Shown here: positions 57,349 to 64,000 of the stretch, one piece after another
How the letters are laid out: each line of letters begins with the position of its first letter
Position numbering within the stretch: position 1 is the first letter of the stretch
Assembly: GCA_001661515.1 (NCBI GenBank)
Contig: LUVW01000032.1
Location: forward strand, 124,001-188,000
Source: Capniomyces stellatus
Lineage: Eukaryota > Kickxellomycota > Harpellomycetes > Harpellales > Legeriomycetaceae
DNA length: 64,000 nt
Direction: 5' to 3'
Translations under genes and position numbers: made by a program
Notes under the pieces: generated by a model
The model's input: the letters and a program-made list of their open reading frames with translations, nothing else
Told to the model about the DNA's origin: nothing
The model's database searches: none

Positions 57349-59657
57349 CTCTCTGCGTCCATGTGCTGCTCATACTCTCGCACATTCACTCCCCAATCCT
57401 CCTTTGTCCAGTTCAACGATGCTATGCTATACAGAACAAATCCCAGCAGCATCACTACCATCACCCCCATCCCCAGCAGCAGCACCAGCCACCATGTCAG
57501 CTCCAGCGTATTCATCTGCCTCCCAAACTCTCGGGGCCGATACCGCACATATCTCACCACTACCTCTGCCACTGCCTCCGTCTCTTGCATCGCCTTAATA
57601 CTTTGCGGGTGCATCCTCTCCCCGATATAGTAGTCATTCACCATGGGAAACCCCAGAAATATCGTAAATATCAGCACACTTATTATCATCAGCGCATGTT
57701 TGAACTGAAGCACCCCTATATCGTTGTCCTCTATATGCCTTACTCTACATCTATTTATCCTCCTCCCTCCTTTTTTCCTTCTAGCATTTCTGTTTCTTTT
57801 CATTATCCTCTCCCTCATTGGTTTATACACTCCCATCTCATCCCCAACTATTATATCGCTACTCCCTTTAATACTGCTACCACTACAACTACCACTGTTA
57901 TCACTGCTGGTACCAGTATACATCACGCCCCCTTTCTCAACAATCTGCCTTACTTCCTCCTTTTTCTCCAAATTCGTCTTCTTATATTTATTCTTTTCTT
58001 TGTTGTTGGTCCCTGTGGCTTCTATTTTGTCATCAACTGACCCAAGCTTGGCGCTCATCTTATGTTTTGAATGTGTTTCTCTCAGTGCCTTCTCTATTCT
58101 CTCAATGATATGCGCCCCTTCCGAAAACTCTTCTATTGCCCTCTTCATCACCATCATTTTGTACTTTAGCCTTTCGTTGCTTCTCTCAATCCTTGATATG
58201 TATACCCCTTTCCCTCCAATCGGTTTACTATCCGAATCATCCTTTCCTGATACATGTGACCTTATATTATCTTTCCTACTACTTTTTCCATTTTGGTAAT
58301 CCGAATCTAACGCTGAGTCCAACTCTACATCTACCTCTGATAAGTACTCTGATAAATACTCTGATAAATACTCTGACCCACTTTCCCTTACAAACCCTGT
58401 ACTTGGTTCCACACCTTGACAATCTCTCACTTTTCCAGTGCTATCATCGCTCATAATCCCTGTCTGCGCCTTTTCTTTTGACCCCATTTCTAAAATCCGT
58501 GACCTCATCCTACTGCTTGTAATTCGTCCATGTTTAACCTCGGCTTCATTCGCATCTACAGCCAACTCATCTCCACTGCTCTTACTTTTTAATATACACA
58601 CTTTTCCGACTTTATCACTATCTCGTGTGCTATATAAACTACTATCACTAACTCTATTACTATTGCTATTACTGATAATATTACTTTTGCTACTTTTGCT
58701 TTTACCACTAACGTTGATACTGCTGTTGCTGTTGTTACTGCTCCTACCCGAAAAAACATCCATCAAGTCTGCTTCGCCATCAATATCAACTTTTGTCTTG
58801 CTATCAATTCTATTTGTCCCCGGATATTCCATATTCCGGCAGTTTGTCTCGTTGGCGTGCTTGTGTCTTGTTTTTTCGTCGTTTACTAACCATAATGCCT
58901 CCTTAACATCAGTGCGCCCATATTCATTTCTGTAGCCACTTTCTTTGCTCTTTTCTTTCAGATATTCTCTGTCCAACCCCCCACCAAGTGCTCGTGTCTC
59001 ATCCAATCTTGCCTTCTTTTCGCACAGGTTGCTGTTCAGTTCTTTACTTTGATTTCCCAGCGATTTTATCAAGCTGTAGTTATTGATCATTATTGGCGGC
59101 CTGTTGTTGATGTTTGTCTTTTGTGAAATTAGTCCAAGCTTTTGGTCCAGCTTCGCCAAGTGGTTTTTAAGCATCATTTTTCCAAAATCCACCTGTCCTC
59201 CCTGTACATCCCCATCACACCCACCAATACTCGACCTATCCTCTGCCCTTTTCGCATTCCAAAAGTCGCTGCTTTTATCCTCACTGTCTGCTTGGTCGCC
59301 ACTTGTTCTACCACGTCTATCTAGAAATTGCCCCAATTGGTTGGCTCTATTAATGTTTGCAAAGGTACCATTTACTGCCATAAATCCATTATGTTTGCTG
59401 CTATCTCTGGCCATAAACTCGGGGTTTGCTTCAGTATCCCTGCTTGGATTTCTCTGCCCAGTCTCTCTTGTCTTTTCTTGCCTATCTACATTCCTTGTCA
59501 GCTCCATTCCACTGACTGCAAAAGTATCTCCGCCTTTCCCGCGTGTACAATCCAACGCAGCCTTTATGTGTTCGCTATAATTTCCCAAACCGTTGTAATA
59601 ATTATTTTCGTTTCTTATTTGGTGTAAATTCGCCCTGTTTTGAAGCTCATTTCCCAT
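55572..59657 (-). CDS. Very large two-membrane-segment protein, function unknown
   Basis: Single open frame; the first ATG (59657) gives 1361 residues beginning MGNELQNRANLHQ. I do not recognise it. The N-terminal 640 residues are hydrophilic, Ser/Asn/Lys/Asp-rich and probably disordered, with a SEYLSEYLSEYLSE repeat and a basic cluster (NRNARRKKGGRRINRCRVRH) just before the membrane. Two hydrophobic segments follow at about 652-675 (LMIISVLIFTIFLGFP) and 719-746 (WWLVLLLGMGVMVVMLLGFVLYSI), separated by a loop of about 45 residues. This gives a hairpin with both long ends on the same side. After a QSQSQ repeat, residues 790-1190 look folded and mostly helical, and the last 170 are acidic and disordered. 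Topology recalls SREBP (hairpin plus large helical C-terminal regulatory domain), but no bHLH is present upstream of the hairpin, so that identity is not claimed. Confidence 0.8.
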
Positions 59658-62600
59658 CTCTATATCCCACCGCCAAAACACTATTACTCTTGAACTTTAT
59701 TTCCCGCCTGTTACCTCTCTTTCTATCTCTTTCTATCTCTTTCTCTTCCAATGTGTTATTCGATATATCTGATACCTTTTTCAGCATTCAACATACAAAT
59801 GTTCTCTCTTTCCTTTTATTTCCTTTTCTCCTCCTTATACAACCAATTCTAACTTTCGGTTTTGAACAATCGTTATGCTTCCCTAAACACGTGTTTTCTA
59901 CTACTTTCCGCTTTCTGTATACTCGATATTTTATGTTTAAATCCTTTCAAGTACAATACAATGGGCTTATTATCCCCTTCTTGCTTGTATACTCTTTAAA
60001 TGAGACTTGCTTGGTTTAGTTTTTTTATTATTGGAATTGCTTGTCTTAGTTTTGTTTACTTTGCTCTAGGAACTATTTAATTTTCTTTTAACAACTACGT
60101 TAAATTATTTATTTTGCATTATTTTTCCTTTTCAGCACTTTTTTTTTTTTACATGATTTAAACCAAAGTTTGACTAATTAAATTCTTGTTTTTGTGTATA
60201 TAAGGTTTGGGACTGAGGCCGGGCAACTTTGTTTCGCTGTTTCGCTGTTTCCCATTTTTTCCATGTTTCTACTTTTCCATTTTCCAATCTTTTCTTTGAT
60301 TCTATTCAACGGTCATTACATAAACAGAAATCATCGAAATTTAGCTTGGACTATTTATCAAGCATATCAGGATTTCTTTATCTGTTTTACTTTCTTTGAA
60401 AGTAGAAAAAAAAATACCAACTCGCAATTACCGTAAATCCCGAAGTACAGCTTTTATTATCATTCTCGCTCTTTTTAGTCTTTTTTCTCTTTTCACTCAT
60501 TAATTGTTTTTTTTTTATGATTTTTTTTCACATTTCTTTAGCACAGATAGAAATAAAATCGAAACTCGAAATTGCCATCGATTTTCTTTATTACAATTAG
60601 GCATTTCCGTCCAACCAAGCCTTATATTTTATTTTATTTCTCCTAATAACAAATCACCTGGAGTGATAATTATGTCAAAACCCATTTAATTTCACATGCT
60701 TTTTTCAACTTTAACCCAGTTTCCCTATTTGCCCAAACTAAACCATTTTACTTAATCATTCAATCTCTCGATTACATTGATCAGATCTTTTTTTTTTTGC
60801 GTAAACCCAGTTACTATAGTTCCGTTTACAGTCAATAACAAAGTCGGATGATGTGCTGATAGACTTTATATACTATGGAAAATACAAGCGTATACTTTTC
60901 CAAAGCTTTTTCCTCTTGCAAAGGCTGCTAGATGAACTTGCAATAAAACAAAAAGCGTTTGCTCTCGAATACACTCGAAGAAAAATCAATTTAATAATGC
61001 TTCAGCTGATAATGGCAGCATTTCTGAACGGTTTTGAATGCCAATTTTCTCACAATATAACCCAGGCTACTCAACTACAGTCATTTTGTTCGCCAATGTT
61101 CTTTTTCCAGCTCATCTTTCTCTTCAAGCTGTCTCGAGTTTGGTTTCCATCGCACCAGAACATAATTAAAAGTTGTATCTTTATTCAATCATGATTTACT
61201 TGCCCACTAAACAGAGTAAAATTATAATTTGTATCGCACTGCACCATATTGCAGAAATATACTGGTGGTATATTGTGGGTCAAGTCTAGCCACAAACAAT
61301 GTCACAGGCTTTAATTAGTTTCCCAATAAAGAGGTTTTTATTTGAAACTAAAAACTAAATGTGATATATTTTACTTGTACTATACTTTGATACTGCTATC
61401 ATTGTATCCATCCAACTTCTAAATAATCAGAGCACTGATGTCCTGTAATTTGGTATCAGTAGCTTGACATAAAGGCTCTTTCCTTACAAAGGACTACTGA
61501 GCCTAATAGGAATATTGATCGCAATAGGACTATAGTTTTCTCAATTTTTATTATACGGGACAGCATCTTTGGAGAGATTTATAATAGTGCAAAGGATTAT
61601 AACTTGTGCAATTGAACTTGCAATTCATTTTGTAATTTACCAGTAACATTTTTTTTAAACTGGTAAGTTCTATTTCGTGAATAAACAATATTGCCACAAT
61701 TAATTGGCTCAAAGAAAAATCGGGACCAGCTTCAAAAACCACGCATATATCAAATAACGCGCCGTTGAGTAGCTTGGTTATCGAAATGAGAGAACTAAAA
61801 ATAAAAGTACAAAGTGTACGAGATTTAAAAGAAAATAAAGACACCAAAGCAAAGTCAGTTTTCTCTTTACCCAGCTTTAGTATATTAATAGTTGGTTTAT
61901 TTAAACCATTGATTATTAATTAAGCAAGTAGCTAAAACGTAATCAAGTCAAACTTTAGTATGCCCTTATATAGCAAAAGCGGGGGAAGTTCACCTATTTA
62001 TAGTTTTGTTCATATATTCACTCAATCCTTTTGTACATATAATTTATTACGGTAACGAATGTAGAAATGCAAACCAATCCGAGTTTCATTGGTCGAGTTT
62101 GTACATTTCCCCGAAATAAAAAAAGTACAGTATAAATAAGGTCAAGTATTTTTATACCTGCTTTCGTAAAAAAAAATATAATCTGAACAATCAACCAGCC
62201 GCCCATTATAAGCCTAATTTCTCTAAAAGTTTGCTTGGAAAGCAGCAAAGGTTTAATTAGGATTAGCCGATGGAGCGGGGTCGCAAAGACAGCATTGGCT
62301 CTCGTAAGTAATCCGAGTTTTTTAGCTTGAATGTTTAAAAGCAGGATGGTAATTTATTTTCTGCACTATTGGCCAATTTTAGTACAAAGTTTAGACCATC
62401 TCTTAATTAAACAAGCTTCCTTGAAATTAAGCTGTTTATAATTCCAAAAGCCAAAACTGTTGGTTAATTTCAAGAATAATAAAACTGAAGGTTAGACCGT
62501 GTTAGTATTCCATATTTTATCTAGAAAAGGGGGAACTGAACTTAAAATTACCACCTGTGTATAATTTAAGCCCTATTGTTTTTGATTTATAGACCTGAAA

Positions 62601-63045
62601 AAATTAATTAATAAACCCGAGTTTCCATATGACCATACAAATAAAGCAAAGCAACATCTGAACAAAAATGGCACCCCCCAATGTATTGTGTTGACCATAC
62701 CATTGTTTCCGTAAGCTCAAATAGTATTTATTTAGCAGCAGCGATGTATCTTTAAACACATCAAGCAAGTATATTGTATTTTTAGTATTTTACAATAATT
62801 AATCAAGTAATTCAGATCTGATTTCGCTTTTGACTACTTTTTTACTAACATTAAAAATAACTAATAAAAGTTACTATTTTGGCTACGGACTTTCTAGCAT
62901 CAAAAAAATGTATAAATATATGGGCGAGAGTGTGAGCGTAGAATGAATTAAGTCCGTTATTTTATTATTTATCATTCGATTATCGCTTTTAGATAGTTAT
63001 TTAGCAAAGGTGTGCATATTTGATTTCTTAAAAGTTAAATTAAAG
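59658..63045. other. 3.4 kb gene-free spacer
   Basis: Left part pyrimidine-rich (promoter of the large membrane protein gene), then AT-rich. Frames such as the one near 60853-61194 (113 codons) begin without ATG and show no splice or family support. The right end is the promoter of the cysteine-rich protein gene. Confidence 0.5.
62911..62918 (+). promoter_or_regulatory. TATA box of the cysteine-rich secreted protein gene
   Basis: TATAAATA 135 nt upstream of the start codon at 63046, a usual distance for fungal genes. Confidence 0.45.
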
Positions 63046-64000
63046 ATGCATCTGTTTTCTATCATCGCAATATCCGCAATTAGTACAGTCAGTGGTGGCT
63101 ACTCGCGTGGCTATATTAGTAACCGCCCGCACACAGGATACAATGGCAAGAAAGATGTACTATTTCCATTCAGGCAATGCGTTCAAGCATATGGGCCCGA
63201 ACCGTGGCTAAATCAAGGAAGCTATTACTACTGTGACATTTTTGGAAGAGTAGTTAATATTGGGAAAGTCAAGCCATCGCTGGTTTGCGACAAGGCTAAA
63301 GTCAGCAGACTGCTGTTTAGTATGTGCGTAGCAAAAAACAAATCTTATATCTGGAAACAAGGAGAAAAAACATGTAGGTGTTTACTTTCAGGTTGCTCCA
63401 GCTGCGAGCCAGATGTAACAAATACTACGTGCAAGGCAGGTGTGATTGATGCAAAACTAGAAGCTGTATGCATTACCGCCAACTCAGCAACACCATGGGT
63501 CAACGCTACAACTGGCCAAATATGCGAGTGCGGTGCTGATGGATGTGTCAATTGTGTCGATGCAGTGTGCCCATCTGGAGTTGTTAACCCCGTCAAGGAG
63601 GCTGAATGTATTGCTGCCAACTCAGCGGATCCATGGATTGATGAAACTGGCCAGGAATGCTCATGTGGAATTGATGGATGTGTGAAGTGTACGTTTACAG
63701 ACTGTCCATCTGGAGTTAAAAACACCGTTAGACAAGACTCCTGCAAGGCAAGCAACTCAGCCGATCCATGGGCTGACGCCACAACTGGTCAAATATGCTC
63801 ATGTGGAACCGATGGATGTGTCAATTGTGTCGATGCAGTGTGCCCATCTGGAGTTCTTAATCCCGCCAAGGAGGCAGAATGCGTTGCCGCCAACTCAGCA
63901 ACAGCATGGATCGACGCTACAACAGGTCAAATATGTGAGTGCGGTGCTGATGGATGTATTACATGTGTTGACGCAGTGTGTCCATCTGGAGTTGCTAATC
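63046..64000 (+). CDS. Secreted cysteine-rich tandem-repeat protein, cut by the window end
   Basis: The frame is open from ATG 63046 to the last base, 318 codons so far. The first 17 or so residues (MHLFSIIAISAISTVSG) form a signal peptide, so the product is exported. A unique N-terminal region with paired Cys (about 40-130) is followed by tandem units of 45-46 residues beginning at about 63556, 63691, 63829 and 63967, with a diverged earlier copy before them. Each unit has six Cys in the order CPSGV...C..(A)NSA.PW.DATTGQ.C.CG.DGC..C. The even, paired cysteines suggest a disulphide-locked domain per unit. It has no close family I can name; such proteins in fungi are often wall, adhesin or spore-surface proteins, which is inference. 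The units differ at silent and replacement sites, so the duplication is not brand-new. The C-terminal anchor, if any, lies outside. Confidence 0.88.
   Translation, partial: MHLFSIIAISAISTVSGGYSRGYISNRPHTGYNGKKDVLFPFRQCVQAYGPEPWLNQGSYYYCDIFGRVVNIGKVKPSLVCDKAKVSRLLFSMCVAKNKSYIWKQGEKTCRCLLSGCSSCEPDVTNTTCKAGVIDAKLEAVCITANSATPWVNATTGQICECGADGCVNCVDAVCPSGVVNPVKEAECIAANSADPWIDETGQECSCGIDGCVKCTFTDCPSGVKNTVRQDSCKASNSADPWADATTGQICSCGTDGCVNCVDAVCPSGVLNPAKEAECVAANSATAWIDATTGQICECGADGCITCVDAVCPSGVAN
63556..64000 (+). repeat. 138-bp coding tandem repeat
   Basis: Units start at 63556 (135 bp), 63691 (138 bp), 63829 (138 bp) and 63967 (cut). Units one and three are most alike (VDAVCPSGV...NP.KEAEC), while unit two is diverged (TFTDCPSGVKNTVRQDSC), pointing to an alternating higher-order pattern. 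Confidence 0.92.

Noticed and set aside
57105..59580. Several plus-strand frames of 100-311 codons opposite the large membrane protein gene
   Set aside because: They are Ser/Leu/Pro-rich shadows of the minus-strand gene and overlap each other in different frames.
25270..59657. Idea that the bHLH gene and the membrane-hairpin gene are two halves of a split SREBP
   Set aside because: They are 30 kb apart on opposite strands with many genes between, and the bHLH lacks the usual SREBP tyrosine in the basic region.
63345..63782. 145-codon minus-strand frame opposite the cysteine-rich repeat gene
   Set aside because: Its repetitive sequence only reflects the plus-strand 138-bp repeat; the plus frame has a signal peptide and ordered cysteines.
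1..64000. tRNA genes, searched by eye through T-arm GTTCRA-type motifs on both strands
   Set aside because: No candidate had a matching T stem and acceptor stem.

Overview
The window is nuclear DNA from a fungus. It is AT-rich, its genes are split by short GT-AG introns (roughly 60-360 nt), and all recognisable genes are eukaryotic core or fungal-type genes: OLE1-type desaturase with a fused cytochrome b5, STE14, ADA2, TRM82, NOP1, FRS2, PDB1, RAD18 and ELG1. The very AT-rich intergenic DNA, long spacers and fungal gene set suggest an early-diverging filamentous lineage, but the sequence alone does not fix the species. I found no tRNA, rRNA, CRISPR array, integrase or intact transposon.

Layout, left to right. 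1-16.4 kb (all +): an ABCG half-transporter (4 exons), the stearoyl-CoA desaturase OLE1, an unrecognised 1157-residue coiled-coil protein, and the mitochondrial pyruvate dehydrogenase E1-beta subunit (5 exons). 16.4-25.3 kb: an 8.9 kb stretch with no supportable gene, holding homopolymers and an assembly ambiguity. 25.3-29.8 kb: a bHLH transcription factor, a probable Arb1 (Argonaute chaperone) homologue on -, and a tiny two-exon gene diverging from it.

29.9-37.7 kb (-): ELG1 (PCNA unloader), then RAD18 (PCNA ubiquitin ligase, six exons, one a GC-AG intron), head-to-tail. 39-45.7 kb: STE14 (+, 4 exons), then TRM82 (9 exons) and ADA2 (6 exons), both on -. 47.8-51.7 kb (+): a bZIP factor and fibrillarin NOP1. 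52.7-59.7 kb (-): cytosolic phenylalanyl-tRNA synthetase alpha subunit (6 exons) and a very large two-membrane-segment protein of unknown function. From 63 kb to the window edge: a secreted protein made of 46-residue cysteine-rich repeats, cut by the window end.

Most genes are unrelated housekeeping functions, as expected in a fungal chromosome. The one functional pairing is RAD18 beside ELG1, which act on PCNA at replication forks in opposite directions. Exon joins were worked out by hand from splice sites, reading phase and family conservation. The six-, nine-, six- and six-exon models (RAD18, TRM82, ADA2, FRS2) all close in phase and give proteins of normal family length.
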